NCBI RefSeq assembly: GCF_030504955.1
Contig: NZ_JAUKTR010000003.1
Span: forward strand, 372,001 to 436,000
Length of the DNA stretch: 64,000 nt
From: Peiella sedimenti
Lineage (GTDB): Bacteria; Pseudomonadota; Alphaproteobacteria; Caulobacterales; Caulobacteraceae
Reading direction: 5' to 3'
Positions 8,583 through 17,313 of this stretch are shown here, in pieces. The position numbers and the translations under genes are program-made. Each line of letters starts with the position of its first letter. The stretch's first letter is position 1. The notes beneath the pieces are model-generated. The model saw only the letters and a program-made list of their open reading frames with translations. It made no database searches and had not been told where the DNA came from.

Positions 8583-9337
8583 CGGGGGCGGATAGCGAAG
8601 ACTGCTGTCACCGTCGCTTCCACCGCCACAGGCGGAACAGCCGCCTGCAGCTCAACGGTCGGGCGGGTGATTCGAGACCCGGTCACCATGATTGCCGCCG
8701 CTTGAGGCTGATCTTCCGGGTCTTCGAGCTGAACGTCCGCATCCTGCAATCGAATGATCTCGCCGAGCTGCATGCCTGACGCCTGCGCCATGGCCTCGGC
8801 CTGGCGTCGGGCGTCTGCATAGGCGGCCTGAAGAGCGGCGGCGTAGGCGGCCCGATGATCCGCCAGCCGGCCGGTTCTGAAGGAAGCTGACGACGCGCCC
8901 AGCTCAGAGGCGAGGGAGGCTGCGGCTCCGATCCTTTCGGCGGGTGAGATATCCGCCCAGACCGTCATTGTGGCGATATAGCCCGTAGGCGCGCAGGCGC
9001 CGGTGGCCCGGCGTCCGCCGTAACGTCCGTCATTGCACTGCGGGTCATAGGCCGGCTGGACATCCGCCTGCCGCGACGTCACGCCTGCGCGCGCGCCCTG
9101 GAGCCTGGAGACGCCGTCGATGACCCGGGACCGCGTTTCCTCCAGCTGCCGCAATGCGCTTATCCTATCGTCGCCCTCTCCCCTCAGCTCGATGACCAGG
9201 GTTGCGTAGTCGGCGGGAAGGGACACGGCGGCCTCGCCCCTCACGGCGATGAAAGGTTCCCGGGGCGGCTCCGCTCTGGCGAATGCGGGGCCGGACATAA
9301 GGCCAAGGCAGGCCGCAAGGATCACCGCGCGCATCAT
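8579..9337 (-). CDS. SIMPL domain (DUF541) periplasmic protein
   Basis: The 252-residue protein has a signal peptide (about 1-20, cleavage near AFA-RAE) and a SIMPL/DUF541 domain. The domain features visible are an IAVRGEAAVSLPADYATLVIEL strand region and an Arg/Glu-rich helix DRISALRQLEETRSRVIDGV, plus a later segment ADARRQAEAMAQASGMQLGE. Two cysteines in the middle (QCNDGRYGGRRATGAC) may form a disulfide. It lies 21 bases after pth on the same strand and may be co-transcribed. Family members are periplasmic or outer-membrane proteins of poorly known function, some linked to oxidative stress. A second SIMPL protein is at 47730-48500. Confidence 0.85.
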   Translation of the reverse strand: MMRAVILAACLGLMSGPAFARAEPPREPFIAVRGEAAVSLPADYATLVIELRGEGDDRISALRQLEETRSRVIDGVSRLQGARAGVTSRQADVQPAYDPQCNDGRYGGRRATGACAPTGYIATMTVWADISPAERIGAAASLASELGASSASFRTGRLADHRAAYAAALQAAYADARRQAEAMAQASGMQLGEIIRLQDADVQLEDPEDQPQAAAIMVTGSRITRPTVELQAAVPPVAVEATVTAVFAIRPR

Positions 9338-9358
9338 TTACCCTCCCAGGTTGCAGGG

Positions 9359-9982
9359 TCAGCTAAGGGGGTCGCGGCCCGTCTGTCTAGGACTGAACTT
9401 CTCGGCGGGGGCCAGGCGCATGACCTCGGCCTGGTAGCGCTCGTCTTCGCCCGCGCAGGCGAAGGGCAGGGCGTCGGCGCAGGCGCGGCACAGATCGGCG
9501 ACCCAGCCCTGCTCCACCTTGTGGAAGTCCGACAGGACGTGGCCGTGCACCAGCTCCTTCTGGCCGGGATGGCCCACGCCCATGCGGGCGCGGCGGAAGT
9601 CGGGACCGATCTGGCTGATGGTCGAGCGGATGCCGTTGTGGCCCGCCGCGCCGCCGCCCGTCTTCATGCGGAAGCGCCCGGGCGCCAGGTCGATCTCGTC
9701 ATAGAAGACGATCACGTCGGCGGACGTCAGCTTGAAGAAGCGCATGGCCTCGCCGATGGCGCGGCCGCTCTCGTTCATGAAAGTCTGGGGCTTGAGCAGG
9801 ATGACGCGGACCGGCCCCTTGGCGGTCTCCACCTCGCCGTCGCGGGCCAGGCTCTGGAAGCGCGCGCGCTCGGGGCCGAAGCGCCAGCGATCCGCGATGG
9901 CGTCGGCGGCCATGAAGCCGATGTTGTGGCGGTTGCCCGCATAGCGGGGACCGGGATTGCCGAGGCCGGCGATGATCAGCAT
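9359..9982 (-). CDS. pth: Peptidyl-tRNA hydrolase
   Basis: Pth releases tRNA from prematurely dropped peptidyl-tRNA. The 207-residue product carries the family start IIAGLGNPGPRYAGNRHNIGF with the catalytic His in NRHNIGF, then TFMNESG and the helical region KTGGGAAGHNGIRS. Length and order are typical. It is downstream of rplY on the same strand, a common bacterial pairing, but an intrinsic terminator lies between them. Confidence 0.97.
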   Translation of the reverse strand: MLIIAGLGNPGPRYAGNRHNIGFMAADAIADRWRFGPERARFQSLARDGEVETAKGPVRVILLKPQTFMNESGRAIGEAMRFFKLTSADVIVFYDEIDLAPGRFRMKTGGGAAGHNGIRSTISQIGPDFRRARMGVGHPGQKELVHGHVLSDFHKVEQGWVADLCRACADALPFACAGEDERYQAEVMRLAPAEKFSPRQTGRDPLS

Positions 9983-9990
9983 GGGACGCC

Positions 9991-10026
9991 CAAAAGAAAA
10001 CGGCCCCGCCCGGAGAGGCGAGGCCG
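9991..10026 (-). terminator. Intrinsic terminator after rplY
   Basis: Read on the minus strand, a 10-base-pair GC-rich stem (arms 10017-10026 and 10001-10010, one G-U pair) is followed at once by TTTTCTTTTG. It lies 28 bases past the rplY stop and just before the pth start, so pth is expressed by read-through or from its own promoter. Confidence 0.8.
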
Positions 10027-10054
10027 CTTCAATGCCCGATGGGGCGAAAGGGGA

Positions 10055-10750
10055 TCAACCCTCGGAAGGCTCTTCGGCGGCGGCCTGCTCAATGGCCGGA
10101 ACCTCGTCCGCGGCGGCCTCTTCGGCGGCGGCGGCCTCTTCGGCGGCGGCGGCGTCGGCGGCCTCGTCAGCGGCGTCGGCCTTGGCGGCCGAGGACACCT
10201 TGATCGAGGCGATCACGAAGTCGCGGTCGGTGATGGTGGGCTGAGCGTCCTTCGGCATCTGGACGTCCGAGATGCGCAGGGTGTCGCCCAGCTGGCGGCC
10301 GGCCAGATCGACGACCAGCTCCTCGGGGATGTGGTCGGCCGGGACCATGATCTCGACCTCGTGACGGACGATCTCGAGCGAACCGCCCTGGCGGAAGGCG
10401 CCGCACTGGTCCTGGTTCTTGAAGTGCACCGGGATCGAAATCTTGACCGGGGCGTGCTCGTCGACGCGCATCAGGTCGAAGTGAACCGGCGTGTCGCTCA
10501 CGGGATGGAACTGCACGTCCTTGGCGATGACCGGCTGGGTCTCGTCGCCGTATTTCAGCGTGACGAGATGGCCCAGCAGCTTGCCGGTGTAGAGCGACTT
10601 GCGGAAGTCCTTCTCGTTCACGGCGATCGGCACGGGGCCCTTGTCGCCGCCGTACAGGATGCCGGGCACCTTGCCTTCGCGGCGCGCCGCGCGAGCGCCG
10701 CCGTCACCGACGCGGTCGCGGACTTCAACGTTCAGAACGATCTCGGCCAT
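10055..10750 (-). CDS. rplY: 50S ribosomal protein L25/Ctc
   Basis: L25 binds 5S rRNA in the large subunit. The 231-residue product has the L25 N-terminal domain (about 1-95, with ARREGKVPGILYGG), a beta C-terminal TL5/CTC domain (about 100-185), and a low-complexity acidic tail of Ala, Glu and Asp (about 190-231), as in the long alphaproteobacterial form. The ATG at 10750 (MAEIVLNVEVRDRVG) is preferred to an upstream in-frame codon at 10765, which would fall in the terminator-bearing leader. Confidence 0.95.
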   Translation of the reverse strand: MAEIVLNVEVRDRVGDGGARAARREGKVPGILYGGDKGPVPIAVNEKDFRKSLYTGKLLGHLVTLKYGDETQPVIAKDVQFHPVSDTPVHFDLMRVDEHAPVKISIPVHFKNQDQCGAFRQGGSLEIVRHEVEIMVPADHIPEELVVDLAGRQLGDTLRISDVQMPKDAQPTITDRDFVIASIKVSSAAKADAADEAADAAAAEEAAAAEEAAADEVPAIEQAAAEEPSEG

Positions 10751-10762
10751 GTCCGTTAGCCT

Positions 10763-10799
10763 CAAAAGAAAAACCGCCGCGCAACGCCGCGCGCGGCGG
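10763..10799 (-). terminator. Intrinsic terminator inside the rplY leader
   Basis: On the minus strand a perfect 9-base-pair stem (10791-10799 with 10774-10782) is followed by TTTTTCTTTTG, ending 13 bases before the rplY ATG. There is no room for a promoter between it and the gene. It either ends transcripts from the upstream DUF1697 gene, with rplY depending on read-through, or acts as an attenuator of rplY. Confidence 0.75.
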
Positions 10800-10881
10800 G
10801 ACGGGAACCCGTCAAATCAAGAGCGCGGCTAGATACACGGTTCACCCCAGCGGCGCAACTGGGGGTGAGCAGGTGAGACTC

Positions 10882-11424
10882 CTAGCCTTCCACCGCCTTG
10901 AGAATCTTCAGCACGGTGTTCCAGTTGCGCGAGGTGCCCAGCGGGGCGGCCTTTGTCCTGGCCCAGTCGCGGTCGAGGGTCGAGCGGCCCTGGCCCTCGG
11001 GGAAGTCGATGTAGAGGACGCGCTTTCCGGCCTCGACGCGCTCGGGGCCCGTGATGGCCTCGCGTAGGGTCTTCAAGGCGGCGGCCGGGACCGTCTCCTT
11101 CGTCAGGTGGGCGATGAGCTTGGCGGGGTGCTCTTCGGCTTCAGCCGGGAAGGGATTGGTCTCGATCATGGCGCGCCATTCCTGGGGCGTGCGCACGAAG
11201 AAGGCCGTCTTCAGATTCAGCCCGGTCACGGCCTCGCGTTCCAGCAGGGTCTCGAGATCGGCGCCGGATGAGGCGCCGCCCTCCATGATCAGGTTGCCGC
11301 TGGCGATCAGGGTGCGCGCGTTGCTGAAGCCCAGACCCTTGGCCCAGGCCCTGAGGTCCGCCATGGGCAGGGGCCGCCCGCCCACGTTGACGCCGCGCAG
11401 AAGAACGATGTGGACCTGGCTCAT
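10882..11424 (-). CDS. DUF1697 domain protein
   Basis: The 180-residue protein begins VHIVLLRGVNVGGRPLPMADLR and continues with a predicted alpha/beta fold; the segment ARTLIASGNLIMEG is characteristic of DUF1697 proteins. No biochemical role is established for the family. It is 81 bases upstream of the rplY leader terminator on the same strand, and its start is 11 bases past the fliP stop, so it could receive fliO-fliP transcripts. Confidence 0.88.
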   Translation of the reverse strand: MSQVHIVLLRGVNVGGRPLPMADLRAWAKGLGFSNARTLIASGNLIMEGGASSGADLETLLEREAVTGLNLKTAFFVRTPQEWRAMIETNPFPAEAEEHPAKLIAHLTKETVPAAALKTLREAITGPERVEAGKRVLYIDFPEGQGRSTLDRDWARTKAAPLGTSRNWNTVLKILKAVEG

Positions 11425-11435
11425 GTCTAAAGAGC

Positions 11436-12251
11436 CTAGCCTGTGCCGGACGCCCTCTGGAAGCTCTCGACCAGGGAGCCGGCCACCAGGCGCCAGCCGT
11501 CCACCAGGACGAAGAAGATGAGCTTGAAGGGCAGGGACACCACCACCGGCGGCAGCATCATCATGCCCATGCTCATCAGCACGCTGGCCACCACGAGGTC
11601 GATCACCAGGAAGGGCAGGAACAGGTAGAAGCCGATCTCGAAGGCGCGTTTGAGCTCCGATATCATGAAGGCGGGCGTGACCACGCGCAGGGGCAGGTCC
11701 TGGGCCGACTGGGGCTGCTGATCCAGGTCGGCCAGCCGCGTGAACAGGGCCAGGTCCGCCTCGCCCACCTGGCTGAGCATGAAGGTTTTGACCGGCTCGG
11801 ACGCCGCGTCGAAGGCCTGGGGCAGCTCCATCTGCTGGTCGAGCAGGGGCCGCACGCCCGAATCGTAGGCGTCCTGCCAGGTCGGCGCCATGACCAGGGC
11901 CGACAGGAACAGGGCCAGCGAGATCAGCACCGCGTTGGGCGGGCTCTGCTGCAGACCGAGAGCCGTGCGCAGCAACGACAGCACCACCACGATGCGCACG
12001 AAGCTGGTGGTCATGATGACGATGGACGGCGCCAGGGACAGCACCGTCATCAGCCCGACCAACTGGACCACGCGCTCGGTTAGGCCGGCGCCGGTGCCCA
12101 GGTTGATGTTGACGGCCGGGCCCGCGCCCTGGGCCGCATCCTGGGCGAAGGCGGCGAGGGGAAAGATCCAGCTGGCCACGACGCAGACCAGCGACAGAAG
12201 GGCGGCGCGCTTGAGTTCGGCCTTGGTGGGCAGCTTGAGCAGGCGGGTCAT
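11436..12251 (-). CDS. fliP: Flagellar export apparatus protein FliP
   Basis: FliP is a core membrane component of the flagellar type III export gate. The 271-residue product has a signal-like N-terminus (about 14-37, cleavage near AFA-QDA), then the FliP core with several membrane helices. The visible hallmarks are FVRIVVVLSLLRTALGLQQ, the conserved QSPPNAVLISLALFL, and FLPFLVIDLVVASVLMSMG near the C-terminus. The ATG at 12251 overlaps the fliO stop by 4 bases. A longer frame upstream is rejected because it would run through fliO. Confidence 0.97.
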   Translation of the reverse strand: MTRLLKLPTKAELKRAALLSLVCVVASWIFPLAAFAQDAAQGAGPAVNINLGTGAGLTERVVQLVGLMTVLSLAPSIVIMTTSFVRIVVVLSLLRTALGLQQSPPNAVLISLALFLSALVMAPTWQDAYDSGVRPLLDQQMELPQAFDAASEPVKTFMLSQVGEADLALFTRLADLDQQPQSAQDLPLRVVTPAFMISELKRAFEIGFYLFLPFLVIDLVVASVLMSMGMMMLPPVVVSLPFKLIFFVLVDGWRLVAGSLVESFQRASGTG

Positions 12252-12517
12252 CGGCGCGGCGCCTCGACCGGATCGAGTTCGCGGCCCTCGCCCAACAGCA
12301 CCAGCCGCTCCTGATCGTCGACCTTGACCAGCACCAGGCGACGGGTGGGGTCCAGCACCAGGGTCTCGACCACCTTCAGTCGGCGCTCGCCGCGTTCGGC
12401 CTGGAAGCGGGCCAGAAGCCCGGGCGCGTAGCGGCGCATGCCCCAGGCCACAAGCAGGATGATCCCCAGCGTCAGGGCCAGACTGAACACCGCCTGGAGC
12501 AGGGTGAGGAAGTTCAT
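12248..12517 (-). CDS. fliO: Flagellar biosynthesis protein FliO
   Basis: FliO stabilises FliP during export-gate assembly. The 89-residue product has one membrane helix (about 5-25: LLQAVFSLALTLGIILLVAWGM) and a small cytoplasmic beta domain with RLKVVETLVLDPTRRLVLVKVDDQERLVLL, the usual FliO pattern. The start ATG at 12517 is chosen over one 10 codons upstream because the membrane helix then starts at once. It is the first gene of a fliO-fliP operon, divergent from flgB. Confidence 0.93.
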   Translation of the reverse strand: MNFLTLLQAVFSLALTLGIILLVAWGMRRYAPGLLARFQAERGERRLKVVETLVLDPTRRLVLVKVDDQERLVLLGEGRELDPVEAPRR

Positions 12518-12568
12518 GGGAAACGCGCCGGCGGTCAGCGGACGCACCCTCGCGTCCAGTGAACATGG

Positions 12569-12612
12569 TTAACGGCATCGGTTAACGCGGCGTTGAGGCA
12601 AGGGTCCGTTAA
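12569..12612. promoter_or_regulatory. CtrA-like sites between fliO and flgB
   Basis: The divergent intergenic region has three TTAAC elements (TTAA at 12569, 12582 and 12609). The segment TTAA-CGCGGCG-TTGA (12582-12596) fits the CtrA box with one mismatch at the right spacing. Both transcripts are early flagellar genes, a class controlled by CtrA in Caulobacter. Assignment by eye; direct binding is an inference. Confidence 0.4.
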
Positions 12613-12660
12613 CCATGCGGGCGGCATTTTCTTCCCAGTCCGAAGGGAAGGATCGCCGCC

Positions 12661-13074
12661 GTGCGCCTGGATGACATTCCGCTGTTCGCGCAGCTGCGCG
12701 ACCGCCTCAGCTGGCTGGACCAGCGCCAGCGCGTGACGGCCGAGAACGTGGCCAACGCCGACACCCCGGGCTATGCGGCGCGCGACTTGGCCAGGCCCAG
12801 CGACTTCGCCCAGATGCTGAACGGTCCCCGCGCGGGGACAACGCTGGCGCGCACCTCGACCAGCCACATCGCCCCGGCGGGCCGTCCTGCCGCGGCCGCG
12901 GCAGAGGTGGTGCGGACGCCTGATTCGGAAACCACCCTCGACGGCAACTCGGTGGTGCTTGAAGAGCAGATGCTGCGCATGGCCGAGAGCCGCATGGCCT
13001 ATGACGCCGCCATCGGCTTCTACCAGAAATCGCTGGCCATGCTGCGCATGGCGGCGCGCCCGCCGGGCCGCTGA
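12661..13074 (+). CDS. flgB: Flagellar basal-body rod protein FlgB
   Basis: FlgB is the proximal rod subunit. The 137-residue product starts at GTG and carries the rod signature RVTAENVANADTPGYAARDL (about 22-41), the N-terminal D0-type heptad pattern and the C-terminal coiled segment EEQMLRMAESRMAYDAAIGFY. Length is normal. It heads a flgB-flgC-fliE operon whose promoter region contains TTAAC boxes. Confidence 0.96.
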   Translation: MRLDDIPLFAQLRDRLSWLDQRQRVTAENVANADTPGYAARDLARPSDFAQMLNGPRAGTTLARTSTSHIAPAGRPAAAAAEVVRTPDSETTLDGNSVVLEEQMLRMAESRMAYDAAIGFYQKSLAMLRMAARPPGR

Positions 13075-13088
13075 GGAAGGACGCCTGA

Positions 13089-13511
13089 ATGCCGACAGAT
13101 CCCGTTCCGCCCCGCAACTCCGCCATGGCCGTGGCCGCCAGCGCTCTGCGCGCCCAGCAGTCACGCATGCGGGTGATCGCCGAGAACATCGCCAACGCCG
13201 AGTCCACCGCGCGCACGCCGGGCGGCGATCCCTACCGCCGTCAGGTGCCCGTCCTGACCACCCGCCAGATCGACGGCGCCACCGGCGTGGCCCTGGCCGA
13301 GGTGCGGGCCGACCCCTCGGACTTCAAGCGCGAGTACGACCCCTCGCACCCGGCGGCGGACGCCGAGGGCTATGTGCTGAGGCCGAACGTGGAATCGTTG
13401 ATCGAGTCCATGGACATGCGCGAGGCGCAGCGCGCCTACGAAGCCAACCTCAACGTGGTCGAGACGGCGCGCGCCATGGAGCAGCGCACCCTCGACCTGC
13501 TCAAGCGATAG
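13089..13511 (+). CDS. flgC: Flagellar basal-body rod protein FlgC
   Basis: FlgC is a proximal rod subunit. The 140-residue product has the rod signature MRVIAENIANAESTARTPGG (about 27-46), the YRRQVPVL strand, and the C-terminal helix EAQRAYEANLNVVETARAME. It begins 14 bases after flgB and is followed by fliE 11 bases later, the standard order. Confidence 0.97.
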   Translation: MPTDPVPPRNSAMAVAASALRAQQSRMRVIAENIANAESTARTPGGDPYRRQVPVLTTRQIDGATGVALAEVRADPSDFKREYDPSHPAADAEGYVLRPNVESLIESMDMREAQRAYEANLNVVETARAMEQRTLDLLKR

Positions 13512-13522
13512 GAGGCTAGGTG

Positions 13523-13825
13523 ATGAACGCCCTGATGGCCGCCCGCGCCTACGCCGCCGCGGCGGGCAATGCGGCCCCCACGAACGGCGCCTCGCCTGCT
13601 GGAGAGGCGGGCGGCTTCGCCGACCTGCTGAAGGCGGGCATGGAGCAGGCCGCCCAGTCCACCCGGGCCGCCGAGACCCAGATGCAGGCGCATGCGGCCG
13701 GACGCGCGGAGCTGATCGACGTGGTCACCTCAGTGGCTTCGGCCGAGGCCTCGCTGGAGACGGTGATGGCCGTGCGCGATCAGGTGATCCAGGCCTACCA
13801 GGAAATCATGCGCATGCCGATCTGA
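13523..13825 (+). CDS. fliE: Flagellar hook-basal body complex protein FliE
   Basis: FliE joins the MS ring to the rod. The 100-residue product has the expected variable N-terminus, a Gly-rich turn, and the conserved C-terminus [31 protein letters not shown] region. ATG 13523 is chosen over a GTG three bases earlier because GGAGG at 13511 sits 7 bases before it. It is the third gene of the operon and converges with putP. Confidence 0.95.
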   Translation: MNALMAARAYAAAAGNAAPTNGASPAGEAGGFADLLKAGMEQAAQSTRAAETQMQAHAAGRAELIDVVTSVASAEASLETVMAVRDQVIQAYQEIMRMPI

Positions 13826-13831
13826 GGGTCG

Positions 13832-15325
13832 CTAGCCGGCTCTTCGCAGTTCCTGGGCGCGGTCGAAATCGGCCAGCACCATCTCTGACGGCTTGCGGTC
13901 GATCAGGCTGACCACGACCGCCACGATCAGGCAGGCCAGGAACCCGGGCACGATCTCGTACAGCACCGGCGACAGCGATCCGCCGTCGGGACCTAGCGGC
14001 GCGTAGATCCACACCAGCACCGTGGCGGCCCCGGCGATCATGCCCAGCAGGGCGCCGTTCCGCGTCAGCCTGCGCCACATCAGGCTGAGCAGGATGATGG
14101 GGCCGAAGGCGGCGCCGAAGCCGGCCCAGGCGTTCGAGACCAGGCCCAGGATGGTGCTTTCCGGATCGATGGCCATGAACCCCGCCACGAGGGCGACCAC
14201 GGCCACGCACAGACGCCCGACCAGCACCAGCTCCTTCTGGCTGGCGCTGCGGCGCAGGAAGGTCCCGTAGAAGTCCTCGGTCAGCGAACTGGACGACACC
14301 AGAAGCTGCGAGGAGATGGTGCTCATGATGGCCGCCAGGATGGCCGCCAGTAGGAAGCCCGAGATCAGCGGGTGGAACAGCACGTCCGACAGGATGATGA
14401 AGATGGTCTCAGGGTCCGTGACGGACAGGCCGTTCTTCGTCGCATAGACGAGGCCCGCCAGGCCCGTGGCCAGGGCGCCGATGAGGCTGACGCCCATCCA
14501 GCTCATGCCGATGGCGGTGGTCGTGGGCACGTCCCTGACCGAGCGCAGGGCCATGAAGCGCACGATGATGTGCGGCTGGCCGAAATAGCCCAGCCCCCAG
14601 GCCAGGGCCGAAATGACGCCCAGCACGGTGGCCCCGCTGAACAGGTTGAGCAGTTCGGGGTTCAGCGCGTTCAGGGTCGCCGTCGCCTCTCCGACCCCGC
14701 CGGACTGGCTGAGCGCCACGATGGGCACCAGGATCAGGGCCAGGAACATGATGCAGCCCTGGACGAAGTCGGTCAGGCTGACGGCCATGAAGCCGCCGAC
14801 GAAGGTGTAGGCCACCACCACGCCCGCCGTGACCCACAGGCCCCAGGCGTAGGGAATGCCGAAGGCGCTGTCGAACAGCTTGCCGCCCGCCACCAGGCCG
14901 CTGGAGGTGTAGAGGGTGAAGAAGACAACGATGACCAAGGACGAGATCACGCGCAGCAGGCGCGAGCGATCCTTGAAGCGCTTCTCGAAGAAGTCGGGGA
15001 TGGTGACGGCGTCGTCCGCGACCTCGGTGTGAACGCGCAGGCGCGGCGCCACGAGGCGATAGTTGGCGAAGGCGCCGGCGAACAGGCCGATGGCGATCCA
15101 CGCCTGGGACAGTCCCGACGCATAGAGCGCGCCCGGAAGCCCCATCATCAGCCAGCCGCTCATGTCCGAGGCGCCGGCCGACAGGGCCGTGACCGCCGGG
15201 CCCAGCTTTCGCCCGCCCAGCACATAGCCGGCCAGGTCCTGGTTGGCGGTCCTGTACGAGAACAGGCCGATGGCCAGCATGGCCAGGAAGTAGATGCCGA
15301 TGGAGATGAGCGCTGCGGTTTCCAT
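13832..15325 (-). CDS. putP: Sodium/proline symporter PutP
   Basis: PutP imports proline using the sodium gradient. The 497-residue product has the solute:sodium symporter plan of about 13 membrane helices. The motif GGRKLGPAVTALSAGASDMSGW (about 37-58) is the sodium-site region of the family. Long hydrophobic helices run to the C-terminus, which ends with RKPSEMVLADFDRAQ. It has its own transcript; its stop is 6 bases from the fliE stop. No regulator is adjacent. Confidence 0.94.
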   Translation of the reverse strand: METAALISIGIYFLAMLAIGLFSYRTANQDLAGYVLGGRKLGPAVTALSAGASDMSGWLMMGLPGALYASGLSQAWIAIGLFAGAFANYRLVAPRLRVHTEVADDAVTIPDFFEKRFKDRSRLLRVISSLVIVVFFTLYTSSGLVAGGKLFDSAFGIPYAWGLWVTAGVVVAYTFVGGFMAVSLTDFVQGCIMFLALILVPIVALSQSGGVGEATATLNALNPELLNLFSGATVLGVISALAWGLGYFGQPHIIVRFMALRSVRDVPTTTAIGMSWMGVSLIGALATGLAGLVYATKNGLSVTDPETIFIILSDVLFHPLISGFLLAAILAAIMSTISSQLLVSSSSLTEDFYGTFLRRSASQKELVLVGRLCVAVVALVAGFMAIDPESTILGLVSNAWAGFGAAFGPIILLSLMWRRLTRNGALLGMIAGAATVLVWIYAPLGPDGGSLSPVLYEIVPGFLACLIVAVVVSLIDRKPSEMVLADFDRAQELRRAG

Positions 15326-15393
15326 GGCGGCGGAGGCTAACAGCCGAGTTTGCCCGCCTCCACCCCCGAGGCGGTTTTTAGAAGGGTGAACAC

Positions 15394-17313
15394 CTACCGG
15401 CTGTCAGCCTTGCGCTTGGCCCATTTCGGCTTGGCGAAGGGCTTTCCCGCCGGCTTGCCGGGCCCCTTTGAGGGCCGATCCGGCTTAGCGGACTTGGCCC
15501 AGGGCTTGGCTTCCGCCTGGTCAGGGCGTGGCTTGAAGCCAGGCTTCTTCGGGCGGGCGGGCGCATCGTCCCGATCCGGCCGCGGCTTGAAGGGCGCCTT
15601 CTCGGCGCGCGGCTGGTCCGGCCGAGCCTTGAATGGCGGCCTTGGCTTGCCCTCGGGCTTGTCCCAGCGGCGCATGCTCTTCTCGCCCGGCGCCGGCGCG
15701 ACGGCCGAGGTGATGACCACGCCGTCTTCATTGGGGCGAGCGATGGCGGCCAGGAACTTGCCTTCCGCCTCCTTCGTGATCTCGAACTTGGTCTCGCGTC
15801 CGAAGATCTTGATGGAGCCCACGTCGCGCTTGGTCACATGGCCCAGGCGGCAGATCAGCGGCAGCAGCCACTTGGGATCGGCGTTCTTCTCGCGGCCGAT
15901 GTTGATCTGGAACCAGGCCATGTCGCCGCCGCGCGCATAGTCGCTCAGCGGCCCGTCCCTCTGGCCCTTGTCGTTGCGGCCGGACGCCTGGGCGCGGGCC
16001 ATGCGCTCGTCGTCCTGCACGTCCTCGGGGGGCGGCAGCTTCTGCTGGTAAAGCCGGATCAGGGCGGCGGCCACCTGCTCCGGCGTGGAGCGCTCAAGCA
16101 GGGCCCGGCCCAGCTCCAGCGCCTCCTCGTCGGCGGGGGCGGTCAGCAGGGGATCGGACAGCATGCGCTCCCGGTCCTTCGCCCGGATCGAGTCCGCCGA
16201 GGGCGGGCCCGACCACTCGGCCTTGATGGCGGCCGAATGCAGCATCAGCTCCACCTTGCGGCGGCGGGTATGGCTGACCATCAGGACGGACACGCCCTTC
16301 TTGCCCGCCCGACCGGTGCGGCCCGAACGGTGCAGCAGGGTCGCCTTGTTCACGGGTATCTCGGCATGGATGACCAGGCCCAGGTCGGGCAGATCCAGCC
16401 CCCGCGCCGCCACGTCGGTGGCCACGCACACGCGCGCATGGCCGTCGCGCAGGGCCTGCAGCGCCTCGGACCTCTGGCCCTGCGTCAGCTCGCCCGACAG
16501 GCCGACGACCGAGAAGCCGCGCTCGCGCAAGCTGGCCGTCAGGTGCTTCACCCGCTCACGCGTGTTGGCGAAAACGAGGGCGCCGGGGCTTTCGAAATAG
16601 CGCAGCACATTGACCACGCCGTGTTCGACCTCGTGCGGGGCCACGCGGATGGCGCGGTACTCGATGTCGCCGTGCGGCTGGTCGCGCCGGGTGGTGTCGA
16701 TGCGAACCGCGTCGCGCTGATAGGTCTTGGCCAGCCGGGCGATGTCCGGGGCGATGGTGGCCGAGAACAGCAGGGTGCGCCGCTCGGCGGGCGCGGCGTC
16801 GAGTATGAAGGTCAGGTCTTCGGCGAAGCCCATGTCCAGCATCTCGTCGGCCTCATCCAGCACCACGGCCTTCAGCTGGGACAGGTCCAGGGCGTCGCGG
16901 GTGATGTGGTCGCGCAGGCGCCCGGGCGTGCCCACCACGATGGCGGCGCCGCGTTCCAGGCTGCGGCGTTCGGCGCGCGGGTCCATACCGCCGACGCAGG
17001 TGGCGATGCGGGCGCCGGCCTTGGCGTACAGCCACTCCAGCTCCTTGGAGACCTGCAGCGCCAGCTCCCGCGTCGGGGCGATGATCAGGGCTTGGGGCGC
17101 GGCGTTGTCGCTGACGCGCTCCGCCTCGCCCAGGAGGGTGCCGGCCAGGGCCAGGCCGAAAGCCACCGTCTTGCCTGATCCGGTCTGGGCGCTGACCAGG
17201 AGGTCGCGGCCGCTTTCGGCCTCCAGCACCGCGGCCTGCACGGGCGTGGGCTCGGCATAGCCGCGTTCGGACAGCGCGCGGTCGAGCGCGGGATGGCTGG
17301 CGGGAAAAGGCAT
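15394..17313 (-). CDS. DEAD-box RNA helicase with DbpA-type RNA-binding domain
   Basis: The 639-residue protein has the full DEAD-box core: Q motif (YAEPTPVQ), motif I AQTGSGKT, Ia PTRELALQV, II DEADEMLDMGF, III SAT, and VI HRSGRTGRAG (about residues 10-360). A DbpA-type RNA-binding fold follows (about 465-530, AWFQINIGREKNADPKWLL). The C-terminus (about 550-639) is a Lys/Arg/Pro-rich tail likely to bind RNA nonspecifically. It probably acts in ribosome assembly or cold adaptation. The name dbpA is possible but the tail is longer than in E. coli DbpA. Confidence 0.93.
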   Translation of the reverse strand: MPFPASHPALDRALSERGYAEPTPVQAAVLEAESGRDLLVSAQTGSGKTVAFGLALAGTLLGEAERVSDNAAPQALIIAPTRELALQVSKELEWLYAKAGARIATCVGGMDPRAERRSLERGAAIVVGTPGRLRDHITRDALDLSQLKAVVLDEADEMLDMGFAEDLTFILDAAPAERRTLLFSATIAPDIARLAKTYQRDAVRIDTTRRDQPHGDIEYRAIRVAPHEVEHGVVNVLRYFESPGALVFANTRERVKHLTASLRERGFSVVGLSGELTQGQRSEALQALRDGHARVCVATDVAARGLDLPDLGLVIHAEIPVNKATLLHRSGRTGRAGKKGVSVLMVSHTRRRKVELMLHSAAIKAEWSGPPSADSIRAKDRERMLSDPLLTAPADEEALELGRALLERSTPEQVAAALIRLYQQKLPPPEDVQDDERMARAQASGRNDKGQRDGPLSDYARGGDMAWFQINIGREKNADPKWLLPLICRLGHVTKRDVGSIKIFGRETKFEITKEAEGKFLAAIARPNEDGVVITSAVAPAPGEKSMRRWDKPEGKPRPPFKARPDQPRAEKAPFKPRPDRDDAPARPKKPGFKPRPDQAEAKPWAKSAKPDRPSKGPGKPAGKPFAKPKWAKRKADSR

